Of a stretch of DNA of 64,000 nt, positions 22,165-32,500 are shown in pieces. The DNA lies in the NCBI GenBank assembly GCA_012845835.1, contig JABAKD010000028.1, positions 6,486,796-6,550,795 of the forward strand. The letters run 5' to 3'. Position numbers and translations under genes: made by a program. The notes beneath the pieces were generated by a model. It did not search any database, was not told the DNA's origin, and saw only the letters and a program-made list of their open reading frames with translations. The stretch comes from Undaria pinnatifida (lineage: Eukaryota > Sar > Phaeophyceae > Laminariales > Alariaceae). Position 1 is the first letter of the stretch. Each line of letters opens with the position of its first letter.

Positions 22165-22735
22165 GTCGGTTTCCCATCGAGTGTTGCTAACTCAAGCTCT
22201 CGCGCTTTCCGCAAGTCAATTTGTGCTCAAGAAAAAAGTCCCCAAGAATTTGATCGAGTTTTGTTAAGGTATTAGTGGGGTATTAGTCCGTTTGACCTCT
22301 TGCAAAAGGTTAACCAATAGCTTACCCAAACTAAGCCTTGTAACACTCTCCCCCCCTGAAACGACGGGATAGCAGGTCGGCCGGATATACGGGCGGACCT
22401 CTGCCAATATCCAAGCGGTTTTATTTCCTGGGTATACCGGGGAGAGTATTTTTCAAGTTCGACATGGATGGGGAAAGTCGGCAAAAGTTTATTATTGTGG
22501 ATGGTCGGATTTGAGTCCACGACCCAAAAACCATGGTCTGTCGACGACGCCACTTGTTAAGGTATTCGTGGGGTATTACTCCGTTCGACCACTCACTTAC
22601 AAAAGGTTAACCAATAGCTTACCCAAACTAAGCCTTATACCAGTATGCACTCGGGGGGATTTGAACTCACGAAACTGACCTATCCAGGCTCGAGGATAAC
22701 CTCATACGCCACGGTTTGGCAACCGGCTATCGTGG
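22165..22735 (-). mobile_element. tRNA-derived SINE interrupted by a nested element
   Basis: Body at 22165-22262 (ATCGAGTGTTGC, 'ctttccgcaagtcaatttgtgc', 'aagaaaaaagtcccc') and tRNA-like head at 22646-22735 match an uninterrupted copy at 50.44-50.64 kb. On the minus strand the head carries a B-box-like GAGTTCAAATCCCCC and an A-box-like TGGCGTATGAGG. The two parts are separated by about 380 bp of another repeat. Confidence 0.65.
22263..22640 (-). repeat. Nested repeat with 80-bp direct repeats and a second tRNA-like head
   Basis: Direct repeats of about 80 bp (22262-22345 and 22555-22637, 'ttgttaaggtatt(a/c)gtggggtatta') flank an interior. The interior's minus strand has GTGGACTCAAATCCGACC (B-box-like) downstream of TGGCGTCGTCGACAGA. 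This suggests a different tRNA-derived SINE or an LTR-like solo structure. Confidence 0.5.
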
Positions 22736-22887
22736 CATGAACCTGCGGAAGGAGCCTTACAAGCACTATGCGCAACCCCCTACGGACGAGGTGCGCGCCC
22801 ATTTTTTTTCCTGAGCCCCCCAACATGACGAGAAGAGCTCCATTTTTCCCCACCCCAAACCTGATTTTGGGGTGGAAAAAAATGAAA

Positions 22888-23132
22888 GACGCGTGCTACG
22901 ATAGAGGTAGCGCGTTTTTCGTCTGAAATGTTTTCTGAATGACGGGGCTCCTTAACGCAAAGTCGTCGGGAAAACGCCATTTTTGTCGTTGCATGATTCT
23001 CGCTGTATGCCTAGGCCATGGTGGTTTTGTTCTGGTTTTCTCCAAATCAGCTTTTGGGAGAGGTCTTAAGCTCCCAAATTGAGGAATAGCATGAAGAAAA
23101 AAAAGCGGTGCACCTCTATCGTAGAACGCGAC
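22888..23132. repeat. Inverted-repeat element family B, complete copy
   Basis: GACGCGTGCTACGATAGAGG and CCTCTATCGTAGAACGCGAC termini. A partial inverted copy follows at 23133-23306 and ends GGCACGCGTC. Confidence 0.75.
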
Positions 23133-23437
23133 GAAAAGTGCAACCCGACGGACAACCTCACCATGGCCTAGGCGAATACCAAAAAAATAATACTGCGAAA
23201 ACGAAACAAAAAAACACGGTGGTTTTGGGGCTAAGGTGAGTGCCGTCGATCAGAAAACGTTTTGAGCCAAAATTGTGGTTCCTAGAGCTATGGTGGCACG
23301 CGTCTTTGCAAACGTGTTTTTTTTTTTTTTCGTTTGATGAGGAATCATGACGAATCAACAGGAGGGGCGGGGAGGCCGTCACGTTTCAAAATTTGGTTGG
23401 TCACAGCACACGAAAACCTGCAGCTATCTTCATGTAC

Positions 23438-24138
23438 CAAACGACGTATTACCTCGGTATGGTGTCGATGGTGGTGATGTCCAGAACCGTGCCGTTTTCC
23501 CCCCTTGCCAAGATCATCTCCCGCGGGTACCGCCGTTAGCAATGTCCCTTCCCCTCTGGACCCCGCATTCACCGTCACCGCCGCCGTAGTAGATCCGACA
23601 ACGGGTGCTTCCGCGTGACGATCATGTTTCTGTTCCCCTTCGTCCCCTTTAACGACATCCGCAATCAAGTCAGCTTTCGCAACCCCCCCTCCGTCTTGCG
23701 CGGGAGGCAGTCGGTCTTGCTGCGTAGAAATGATGTCGTTATTTCCTTTCCCCCCGGCTTTGCGAAGATGGAAAGCAGCCTCTGCATTTGGTGGTGATAG
23801 CTCTCTATCTGTCAGAACACCACCATTTCCACCCCCTTTTATGATCCAGGGCTGGTTTGGGGGTTCTTCTGCCGAGGGTGCTCTATCTTGTGGAGAATCT
23901 TCGGCCTCGATGACAGCTACGGCCTCAGGATCGACATCGCTCATCGACTTTGATTGCCTGGCGTCCACGCTGTCCATCGAGCCTCGCTCTGAGCCTAGGT
24001 GTTGGTTGCTGGGCTCTTCTTGCCGAAAACCTAACTTTTCCTTCATTCCGGTGGGCAAGGACTTACCTGTGTTCGAAGATGGGCCACCTGCGGCCGCATC
24101 ACCCGTCGACTGCACGAACGACCCGGCCTTCGCCGCGT
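23438..24138 (-). CDS. Coiled-coil multi-exon gene, exon C (acidic, low-complexity)
   Basis: Open for about 234 codons. The acceptor is strong (pyrimidine tract ending CGCCACAG right of 24138) and phase 1; the proposed donor is TTG|GTACAT left of 23438, phase 0. The peptide is polar and probably disordered (AAKAGSFVQSTGDAAAGG, then DVDPEAVAVIEAEDSPQD, ending in a His run HHHHRHH and TEVIRRL). A perfect donor (ACAG|GTAAGT) at 24067 means that 24067-24138 may be a separate 24-codon phase 1-1 exon. In that case the next exon would begin near 23990 (CTCAG acceptor, phase 1). The frame is open either way, so sequence alone cannot decide. Confidence 0.5.
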
Positions 24139-24484
24139 CTGTGGCGAGGGAGGGGAAAAGGCGCACCCGAGGGGGAGTTAGAGGTAACGCATTCAGCCTA
24201 GATGGGAATGGCGGTAAGATGTACAACAGAGAGGGCAACAAACGGCGACGCACAGAGGTATGTGCATGCACAAAAAGAGATTGCAATCTCGATGGGCAGC
24301 GTATATTTTTGCTCGATGATGGGTCGGCTTCAGCTGTGGTACAGTACCCGATTGGAGATTCGACCTCGCCTACCCCACATGTGTGGTGATAAGAAAACAC
24401 GTACACGACAACGGCTACGGTAGGGGGGATGTCACGACGGTGTTAGTTATGATATACGCCCCCATTTGTCACACTTGTGTTTTC

Positions 24485-24677
24485 ACCACTCTCCCCGAGT
24501 GAAAAGTTACTTCACCTGCAAAACAACTTTGAGGAATTTGTTTGGCGCGGTGGCGTAGCGGACGATTCCGCAACGTTTTTCAACGGTTTCATGTGGCCAA
24601 CTCTTGACCAGAAAAACGAAAGCTTAAGACCGTTAAGAGATGGGAGGGTCGCTCGCGCGAGTGACCCCGAACCACCA
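24485..24677. repeat. Inverted-repeat element family C copy
   Basis: CCCCGAGTGAAAAGTTACTTC at the left, GGTCGCTCGCGCGAGTGACC at the right. 'aggaatttgtttggcgcggtggcgtagcgg' block inside. Confidence 0.6.
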
Positions 24678-24725
24678 CTAAAAGAGGCCTCCTAAATGAA
24701 ACTTCTACCGTAGCCAAGGCCCATC

Positions 24726-24984
24726 GACGCGTGGTACCATAGAGGTATCACTTTTCGCCTGAACTGGTTTCTGAATGACGGGCCTCCTTAACCCAAAATC
24801 GTCCAAAATAAAATATTTATTGGGCGTGGTTCTTGTTGTGTACCTAGGCCACATGTGGTATTTATTTCTCCGGTACAGCAGTTTCGCATTCTTCTCCAAA
24901 TCAGTTTTTGGGGAGAGCTCTCGAGCTCTCCCAAATTGAAGAACCTCAGAAAATGAGCGGCGCACCTCTGTCGTAGCACGCGTC
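24726..24984. repeat. Inverted-repeat element family B, complete copy
   Basis: GACGCGTGGTACCATAGAGG and CCTCTGTCGTAGCACGCGTC termini; 'gaatgacgggcctccttaaccc' and 'tacctaggccacatg' inside. Confidence 0.75.
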
Positions 24985-25365
24985 CATCGCCATTCATCAC
25001 AACACGTCAACACGGCTTTCAAGCATAGTCCATCAGGGAAAATACTTTCCTGGAAGGCTCTTCTTCTCAGCGAACTATATCTTGTCATCACAATACTTTA
25101 AATATGTTAAAACATAATCCAGACCATACCAAACACCTTTTCCTGTCGAGACCGTTTTTTTTTTATTGTTCCCCGCCGGTGGAAGTACGACTAATATCTG
25201 ACGCACGTGCACGCGTGCTTACGATAGAGTTATTATTAACACGCGCACACTACAATACAGGCGCCACCACAGTTTTTCTGAGGTTCCTCACCTTGGGGGG
25301 TTAAGACATATCCTTCTTAACCCAGAGACATCCCACGGTATGGCAGGGTTGCCGCACAAACGTCC

Positions 25366-25620
25366 CTGAACTCCTCACATGAGGAGCTCAGCATCTCACC
25401 ACCACCACCCGAAAAATGACTTCGAAGGCATTCGTTCGCACAGCCCCGACCAAGCTTCTATGCGCCTTTTCCAAGACCCCCAAAAAATGTGTACTCGTGA
25501 AATTGACTCGACTTTATAATGACTAACCGCTAGTTCTTCACGTGAAGAGGCCATTCGGACAGGTACATTATTGGTTAATCCAACAACTAACTGCAACCCC
25601 TACCCTACCGTGGAATGACT
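25366..25620. repeat. Family D repeat, copy 2
   Basis: Close match to 8500-8720 starting at the GAGCTC-type palindrome ('ctcctcacatgaggagctcagcatctcacc'), including 'taaccgctagttcttcacgtgaagag'. Confidence 0.7.
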
Positions 25621-25625
25621 CCACA

Positions 25626-25818
25626 AAAAATGGAACTTTGGAGAAGAATGCAACTGCTGCCGGATGAAAAATCCCATGGCCTAGGTACACAACGAAAATC
25701 ATCATGCAAAACCAAAAACGGCCTAGTTTCGACGATTTTGGGTTAAGGAGCGAATCGTCATTTCAGAAAAACCGTTTCATACGAAAAAGTGCTAGGTACC
25801 TCTATCGTAGCACGCGTC
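25626..25818. repeat. Inverted-repeat element family B, partial
   Basis: Lacks the left terminus but has 'cccatggcctaggtacacaacg', 'cgattttgggttaaggagc' and the right terminus CTCTATCGTAGCACGCGTC. Confidence 0.65.
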
Positions 25819-26139
25819 TTAAGGTGTGCCCCCTTTTTGGCTATGTAACAATCTCCGAATGACGAGGTGCGCACTTTAACCCAAACATTCTCTTAAGAAA
25901 CGCCCCATTCTCGAATTTTCATCGGATTGCACTGTCGTTTTTGTCCAAAATCGCCGTTCGGGTGGGGTGTATAGAGCTCCTCCTCAAGCAGCCACCCGCA
26001 CCCTCGAGAGACAACAAAATCGGTGACACCCACATTATCGTGTAACTTGTGTGACCGGCATCACAACGGTGTACCTTATCTGATGAAAAAATCGTGTAAA
26101 AAAATGATACATCTATAGACCTAGTCTACCCTCTGGTAC

Positions 26140-26306
26140 CTTTTTCTGGATCGCTGTTGCCCTTGTCGTCGTTAGAAGCGCTGCGGCTGCTGCTTGCGGC
26201 GGAGGCACTGCCTTCGGACGAGCTCCATCCCAGCTTGATAACGAGCATGCTTCTCCACCAGTTTTGAAGAGTCATGGCCGCACATACGCGAGGGCTGTAA
26301 CTGCGC
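26140..26306 (-). CDS. Coiled-coil multi-exon gene, exon B (IQ-like motif)
   Basis: Exon of about 56 codons. The acceptor ends CCCACAG right of 26306 (needs two bases from upstream), and the donor AAAAAG|GTACCA left of 26140 is phase 1. The phases fit exon A upstream (ends TG|) and exon C downstream (starts AC). The peptide includes CAAMTLQNWWRSMLVIKLG, which resembles an IQ calmodulin-binding motif (aromatic-rich, LQ then R/K), followed by a Ser/Ala/Asp-rich linker ending SDPEK. The IQ reading is tentative. A second frame across the same bases is also open, so this exon is less certain than D-J. Confidence 0.5.
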
Positions 26307-26609
26307 CTGTGGGCATATACAACGAATCTGACGTGGTGAGCTCGAGTTTGTGGATAAACTTTGCATGCATTATTATACGAAATGAGAGCTTGTAGAAGTT
26401 GACGACAGCATATTACGTTTAGTTTGTAATAGAGAGGGAATGCCATGTACACAAATGTCAAAAGCGTGAAATAACTCCTCTATCTAGCAGGCAGTGCCCA
26501 AAAACAGCATTCTGTATGCCGACGAGCGCATGTTGCAGCAGGGATAGCAGCCTACACGAGCATAATAAGGCAGTACCGCAGCTGCCAGGCCAGCAGCCGA
26601 AGCGTTGTC

Positions 26610-26613
26610 GTCG

Positions 26614-26676
<63 letters not shown>

Positions 26677-26677
26677 C

Positions 26678-26726
<49 letters not shown>

Positions 26727-26736
26727 ATTGTTGTTT
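26610..26736. repeat. (GTT)n trinucleotide microsatellite
   Basis: About 42 units with a few TTA/TGC interruptions. Poly-Cys or poly-Thr open frames over it are artefacts. Confidence 0.95.
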
Positions 26737-27009
26737 TTAGTCTGCGGCTGGCGGGTCTTGTCTGAGGAGGGGTGAGTTTAAAAATACGGACACAGCGTTG
26801 TACATAATCAAGGGGGAAGGACACTCATTTTTCCATGTGGCACGAACGGCGCCTATAGTACACTCGGAGTGCACGATACTCCCGGGGTGTGTTTTCCAGA
26901 ATAAAACGACGGTAACAAAAAACTAAAAGTAGGCGTCTGCGCAAAGCACATTGCTTCGCGCCCTATTCATAGGTACAATGCAAAAACATAGGTTGTATCT
27001 CACCAGTCG

Positions 27010-27095
27010 GGGGGCTTGAAGGCCGCTTTCTTCAGGAGGCTAATCTACATCGCGATTACTCTTAGACCCTTAAACATTTTCCCACGGCAACTATA
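27010..27095 (-). pseudogene. Decayed copy of exon A (older)
   Basis: The minus strand reads KGLRVIAM then a stop, then ISLLKKAAFKPPDW, ending at a TGGTGAG donor-like site. It parallels exon A's KGQRVIEVWMSLLKKTSYKP and its donor. Stop codons and missing upstream half show it is not functional. It lies inside the intron between exons A and B, in the same orientation. Confidence 0.6.
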
Positions 27096-27119
27096 TCCTT
27101 TCTGGAACCAGTAAGGTCA

Positions 27120-27440
27120 GGGGGTACCGTATTCAACAAAAGATAACACACCCCGGTGATAAAGTTTTGGAGTTACAAAAAATGTATCACCGGGTGTGGT
27201 ATTATGTGGGGGGGGTGTTATCTTATGTAACCCCAGTGACAACGTGCAGGTCGCAGGGACCATGAAGGGGATGTGATAAACCAGGGGGTGTGATAACACT
27301 GCCGCACACTTGCAGGGGGTGTGGTAATGAGGGTGTGTGATCAGAAGGGGCTGTGATAACGCTTGCAAAGGATTGCTGCTGCCGCACAATTGCAAGGGTG
27401 TGGTGTTGCGGGGGTGTGATAACACTGCCTGCAACAATTA
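27120..27440. repeat. GGTGTGATAACA-type minisatellite
   Basis: Repeated 'gggggtgtgataac(a/g)' words at irregular spacing of about 30-60 bp. A related block at 27763-27890 shares 'gttatcttatgtaacccc(a/g)gtg' with 27215-27240. The two blocks enclose a Gln/Ala/Ser-rich open frame on the minus strand (27440-27690) that I cannot assign. Confidence 0.6.
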
Positions 27441-28397
27441 CCGGACGCTGCCACATTGCCGTCTGTTGCTGCGCCAGCTGCAGCAGTAGCGGCAGCAGCA
27501 GCAACAGGCGTAGAACAAGTTTCCTCGCGTTGAAAAAACGAGGTGATCAGTCGAGGCTGCGCTGCTGCGGTCGAAGCAGCTGTCGAAGCAGCTGTCGAAG
27601 GAGTAAGCTGCGGCGAGTTCTGTTCTCCCTCCCCGTCCATGTTGTTGGATATCTCCATACCAGATGGTTCCCACAGGGGTGTATAGTGCGGGATCACAGG
27701 ACAGATGCCGCATCACCCGGGTGATAGTAGCAGGGATCCCGTGAAAACATCCGGCGCAACCTCAGGGGGGATGTTATCTTATGTAACCCCGGTGTTAGTT
27801 CTCCTTTTTGCTTGAGATGAAAAGAAGTTTTCACGGGGTGTTGCATTATTTGGGGTGTGTGCTATCGTATTTGGGCGTGTTATCTTTCGTCGTATACAGT
27901 CCTTGCTGCATGCATCAAAACGCCGCAGAAAGGGGAGAGGGGGCACATGCCACAGCAACCACAACCCTTGATCACTTGAGAAGCTCTACATCCAACCAAA
28001 ATTTGAGAAAACTCGTGAGTTGTCCCCCATGTCCTAGGTGTGTGTAAAACGAAAAATATCTTTAAACCCAAGTGGGATCCCAGTAGGACATAGGACAGGT
28101 TGTTCGACACATGACGCGGTGTAGAGATACCCGCCCGCCCCCCCCCCCCCCCCCCTAGGCTCCTCATCCGAGGAGGGAGCTCTACACGTGGTATGGCCTC
28201 TCACCCGCCCCAAAAACAAACTGCTGAGAAGATTGAGTATGTAACCCGATGATAACTACCGTGGCCGAGGTGTACAAAAACAAAAAATCACAATGGCAAG
28301 CCAACCAAAGATCAAGGCTACGGTATTTTAGTACATCATACTCTATCATTATGTACCCCCCAAATGTCGTTACCACCCTGCCTGAGGTGTCACACTA

Positions 28398-28605
28398 TCA
28401 TACTCGCGCGAGTGCTGTAGCTCACTGACAAAAACACACACGAACACACACACGTTCGGCATTTTTTTTGGTGCAGCGTAGCTAAGCATGGCTTTTTGTA
28501 TTCACATCGAAAACCTAAAACAGCACGAAAGACTGTCGCCGCAAATAACTGGGGGGGGGGGGGGGGGGGTGTCACTCGCGCGAGTGACCCCGAGCCACTG
28601 CGAGC
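28398..28605. repeat. Inverted-repeat element family C copy
   Basis: CTCGCGCGAGTG at the left, GTCACTCGCGCGAGTGACCCC at the right (one of the best palindromic ends), 'ggtgcagcgtagctaagcatgg' inside, with a 16-bp G run gained. Confidence 0.7.
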
Positions 28606-28925
28606 AAGCAAAAGGTCCCCCAAAAGGGGACCCACCCTCCTACCGTTCCATTGGTCCAAACAAGAATAACCGTGCTGCACAAGTAGCCCCGCCGCCCCGT
28701 GAGTCGGACACATTTTGACCTCCGAGAAGTACTGCCGGATGAACAATCCCATGTCCTCTAGGTATGTATGCAAGAAAATCATGAACGCAAAACAAGAATT
28801 ACTCTCCCACGATTTTGGGTGTCAAGGAGCCCCACCGCGTCAGTCGGCAATCCCTTGGCGAAGAAGTGCTCTTACTGCTGCGCAGTCACTCCTACTGTGC
28901 CACAACACCTTTTCTAGTTAGCCAA

Positions 28926-29030
28926 TTGGAGAGCTTGGCAGGTAGTCTTCTTCAGGAGGAGGGTCATCCACATCGCGATTACACAGCGCGGTTACTCTGT
29001 GCAACCCTTATGCCCCCCACAGCGCGACTA
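28926..29030 (-). pseudogene. Decayed copy of exon A (younger)
   Basis: The minus strand gives VIAMWMTLLLKKTTCQAL, matching exon A's VIEVWMSLLKKTSYKPS with a 3-bp insertion and a degraded 3' splice-donor end. The upstream half is lost to a stop. Same orientation as exon A and lying about 0.8 kb downstream of it. Confidence 0.65.
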
Positions 29031-29119
29031 CCCTTTCCAAAAGGATGGCCTGACGAAAATGCTGCGGCGGGCGTAGGCGCACGCCATTGTTTTTTCTGAC
29101 GCTCCTAACCGTTTCACTT

Positions 29120-29405
29120 CGATGAAACGGTCGAGGTGCGCCACATTTTTCTGGGGTTTTCCTCGGTTTGGGAGCTTAAGACACCTCTCCCCAAAAGAAG
29201 ATTTGCGTAAAACTAAACTGCTAGAAGACCGGATGAAAACTCCCATGGCCGGCCCTAGGGTACACGACCAAAATCATTCAAAAAACAAAAAATGGCCCAT
29301 TATTTTTTTTTTCCCCGATAATTGTTGGGTTAAGGAGCTCTCCGTCATTCAGAAATCTTTTCAGACGAAAAGCACCCCCACCACCTCTATCGTAAGACGC
29401 GTCTT
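29120..29405. repeat. Inverted-repeat element family B copy
   Basis: Left end degraded ('ggtcgaggtgcgcc'), right end CCTCTATCGTAAGACGCGTC. Body contains 'cccatggccggccctaggg', a 6-bp expansion of the usual CCATGGCCTAGG block. Confidence 0.65.
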
Positions 29406-29760
29406 AAGGCCCTCTAGCTCTCACCCAAAAAGCTGGTTCTTTTTTTCCAGCGAACTGAAGGTGCAACCCGATGAACAGAACCCACGGGCTAGGCGCACAA
29501 AACTGTTCATCTTGCAGGGCAACAATGAATGGCATTCCAACAAATGTATTGGCAGCTATAATGAGGAGTCCCGTCGTTCAGGAAACGATTTTCGCCAAGG
29601 AGCGGTATGCCTTGATGCCTCTATCGTAGGAAGTGTCAGGTGGCACTCGCTACACAAATATCAACGCCGCAACAAAGGGCGACGAGTGGATACCTCACCA
29701 GTTGCCCAGAACGCCGTAAAAAGGAGAAGGATGGATACCGTATCACATTCTACATCTCAC

Positions 29761-29923
29761 CACTTGGAGGGCTTGTAGCTGGTTTTCTTCAGGAGGCTCA
29801 TCCACACCTCGATGACCCTTTGACCCTTATCCTTGTCCCACAGTCCCTCTATCTTCACCACGTCCCTCTCCAACGCCGCCACCCGATGCATGATCAGAGC
29901 CAAATCCTCGGTAGAAGGGCCCG
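29761..29923 (-). CDS. Coiled-coil multi-exon gene, exon A (most 5' recognised)
   Basis: Exon of about 54 codons, phase 1 start (acceptor ...GACAAACAG right of 29923) and phase 2 end (AAGTG|GTGAGA left of 29761). The peptide reads GPSTEDLALIMHRVAALERD, VVKIEGLWDKDKGQRVIEVW, then MSLLKKTSYKPSKW. The first part is heptad-like, the second looks like a compact helical domain. The split Trp codon (TG|G) is completed by exon B. Decayed copies of this exon occur at 28.93-29.03 and 27.01-27.10 kb, which is independent evidence that it is a real, once-duplicated unit. The true start codon and upstream exons were not found. Confidence 0.6.
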
Positions 29924-30132
29924 CTGTTTGTCATTACACCGTGGCCGCGAAGTGTGTTTGATCAAGCATCGAGATAGTCGATAGAAACGGAGGTCTGGGC
30001 AACATCTTAGTACCAGTAAGGCGACATATGTAAATACTGTGTGCGTACTAAATGCGCAGAAAATAGCAGTCTGGGTATCGGTACAACGGTGAGCACTACA
30101 CGTGTTCGCAGGGGTACGGCACTGATACGTGT

Positions 30133-30402
30133 ATGATGCAGACCGCGGCTGTTGTTGACGAAGAGGTTTTCGAGCGGCGAAAACTAGACCATCAACCGAC
30201 CTATTTGGCCACGAGACTAGACTGTCAGAAACGCCGCAATAATTTTGTAGAAAACAAGTACAGCACGCCCGGCTACAACCGGCAGCCCGGGTACGGTGCA
30301 AGCTCGCCCGAGGCCGCCCCCGGCACAGTCGAGGTGTGGGAGCACGATGAGGGAGTTTCGGACCGAGGAGCAATCCTCATCGGTAGCACAGCCATAATAT
30401 AG
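30133..30402 (+). CDS. Small hypothetical open reading frame
   Basis: 89 codons with an ATG and a TAG stop. It encodes a mixed-charge peptide without low complexity (EEVFERRKLDHQPTYLATRL ... APGTVEVWEHDEGVSDRG). It is divergent from the minus-strand coiled-coil gene and just upstream of its 5'-most recognised exon. I recognise no family. It could be a 5' exon of a divergent gene or chance; the opposite strand is also open here. Confidence 0.25.
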   Translation: MMQTAAVVDEEVFERRKLDHQPTYLATRLDCQKRRNNFVENKYSTPGYNRQPGYGASSPEAAPGTVEVWEHDEGVSDRGAILIGSTAII

Positions 30403-30846
30403 CTAAAAAAATCGCCTAAGGAAAGCTGAGAGGAGCGCTCGGCGCACACCGCTAACAACGCCGTATCTCCATTTATAAAACAGCTACATATAACTGGTAA
30501 CCGACAGCACCACCAAAGGTGTGGGTGCGTGGTTTACATGTGCCATGCACTGGTGAGACAAAAGGCTGACTGTCTGCTGTTGTAGTCAATGAAATGGAGG
30601 GACGACCGCGGGCATGCGCTACTGTGGTGCTGTTATGTTAAAAAAAGTCACGCCTGCTGCGATAGAGGTGCCCTTTTTTCGCGAAACTATTTTCTGAATA
30701 AGTCGGGACTCCTTAACCCGAGTATCACTGTAATACGCTGTAGTTTGCGTAAAATTTTGTTTCCGGTTAATACCTAAGGTCATGAGATTGCTGGTCGGGT
30801 TTCGATTTAATTTTTCTGGAAAAAAACGGTTTTTGGGTTAACAAGG

Positions 30847-31126
30847 GACGCGTGCTACGATGGAGGTTCACCCCCTCTTTTCTGAGGCTTCTCAATTTGG
30901 GAGCTTTTTTTTTTTTTTTTTTTTCCTTTTCCAACAGAAACCGATTTGGGAAAAAAATAAAACTGCTAGAAACCGGATGAAACCTCCCCCCCATTGTCTA
31001 GCCTAGATACACAACGAGATTCACGCAAAGAAAAAATGCTTATTTGCGACGATTTCGGGCTAAGGAGCCCTGCCATTCAGAAACAATCTTAGAAAGAGAA
31101 GTGCCCCCTCTAAGGTAGCACGCGTC
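30847..31126. repeat. Inverted-repeat element family B, complete copy
   Basis: GACGCGTGCTACGATGGAGG at the left and CCTCTAAGGTAGCACGCGTC at the right; a T run of about 20 and 'tgtctagcctagatacacaacg' inside. Another, partial copy precedes it from 30648. Confidence 0.7.
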
Positions 31127-31444
31127 AAAGAAAGGCAAAAAAAAACTCATTCACGTAAGGAGCCTCAGAGAAAACAATTGTTGAACCCCTACCGAGTAGC
31201 GCATGTTTCGAGGACTTTTTTTCCATCTCTTTATCATCGTGGGCAAGCTGCATCGAGGTCTCACCCGCTCCGAAATGCGCTAAAACTAATGTATCCGACA
31301 CATTCTACGATAGAGGCACCTAAGGTACACGCCACGTTTTCGTTTTTGGCTAAATTGTTTTTCTGAATGACACAGCAGTGCTTGCTCCTTAACCCCAACT
31401 CGTCGTAATTTCATTCCTTTATCGCTTTTTTTTTCTTGGGGGGT

Positions 31445-31490
31445 GGTGGTACCTAGGCCATAGTATGGTACCTAGGCCATAGTATTGTCC
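31445..31490. repeat. Tandem GGTACCTAGGCCATAGTAT, two copies
   Basis: The CCTAGGCCAT landmark of family B is duplicated head to tail inside a decayed copy. Confidence 0.8.
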
Positions 31491-31613
31491 GTCATCGGGT
31501 TGCAATTTTTTTTCCTTCATCAACACCATTTTTTGTTGGGTTAAGAAAGGTCATTTTTTTAGTCAAGAATGGAATACATGTATTCACTTTAGGAGCCTCA
31601 GAAAAAAATGGGC

Positions 31614-31745
31614 ACACAAATACCGCAGCCTCTGGGTCATCCGTGCTACGTTAAAACTCGCACGGTGAAATCTCTCATACACAAATACCGCAGCATCTGG
31701 GTCATCCATGCTACGTTAAAACTGGCACGATGAAATCTGACGCGC
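31614..31745. repeat. 66-bp tandem duplication
   Basis: 'acacaaataccgcagc(c/a)tctgggtcatcc...gcac(g)gtgaaatctc/ga' twice, with about six differences. Confidence 0.85.
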
Positions 31746-32349
31746 GTGCTACGGGAGACAGAGCTGCACACACAATTTATTTTGAGGCCTCCTCAATTGA
31801 GAAGGTCCTTACCGACACCGAACAACTGGTTGTGAGTCGTCAAACAGCAGCAGGGGTTATGCAATTTCAGCTTCTTCAACGAGGAACTGCCTCTTAGTCC
31901 GACGCCATTACGAGTGTGTACTTGTTCAAGGACCAGCGCATGCCAAGATACTGGTCGGATTGCCCGAGCGAACGCCTTCGAAGCCCCGCTTTGGGTGAGA
32001 TATTGAGCTATTAATATTAATTTTGGGAGCTCGGAAACGTCGTGCGATGACTCTTGTGATAACAAAAAAAAAAAAGTTGAAGTGCAAAACTCGGCGAACA
32101 ATTACATGGCTTTTTAACACTACCGTCAAAATATGTAACGGATTGTATCGCAATTCGATGCGAGTCGACAAGGGAAGAAAGGATTTGGGGTCTTCTTGCG
32201 ACGAACAAATGAAGGCGCGTACCGTAGTGGGGAAGGGAGAGAATAAACCATATTAGTGACCCCCGGCGGCTCCGAGTTACGACTAGGGAGGGAGAAGGAT
32301 GAATAACCGTCCGGAACATAATGGAAGATATGAGCAAAAGACAAAACAT

Positions 32350-32500
32350 AATGTACAAACTCTATCAACGGTGTCCGGTAATTTCTGATTTGTGAAGCAC
32401 CTCCAGTCGGGAATGTTCTGGGCGAAAACCGCGCAGTCCCTGTTGCGAATCCTGCGGAGTATCTGAAACGTGTTGGGTGTTGCTTGCACATTGGATACAG
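32350..32500 (-). CDS. Possible further exon of the repeat-protein gene
   Basis: A minus-strand frame reads TAVSNVQATPNTFQILRRIR then NRDCAVFAQNIPDWRCFTNQ. It looks like folded protein rather than repeat. It lies 3' of the Gln/Gly/Ser-rich gene, but I could not match splice phases, so it may belong to another gene or be chance. Confidence 0.25.

Noticed and set aside
22646..22735. tRNA gene
   Set aside because: A- and B-box-like words are present, but I could not draw an acceptor stem or a convincing cloverleaf, and the sequence recurs as part of a longer SINE body.
26516..26824. Poly-Cys and poly-Thr open frames
   Set aside because: They only translate the (GTT)n microsatellite; there is no other protein-like sequence.
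27341..27697. Additional exon between exons A and B
   Set aside because: The frame is Ala/Thr/Gln-rich and has no acceptor. It also does not fit the phase 2 junction that A and B already satisfy.
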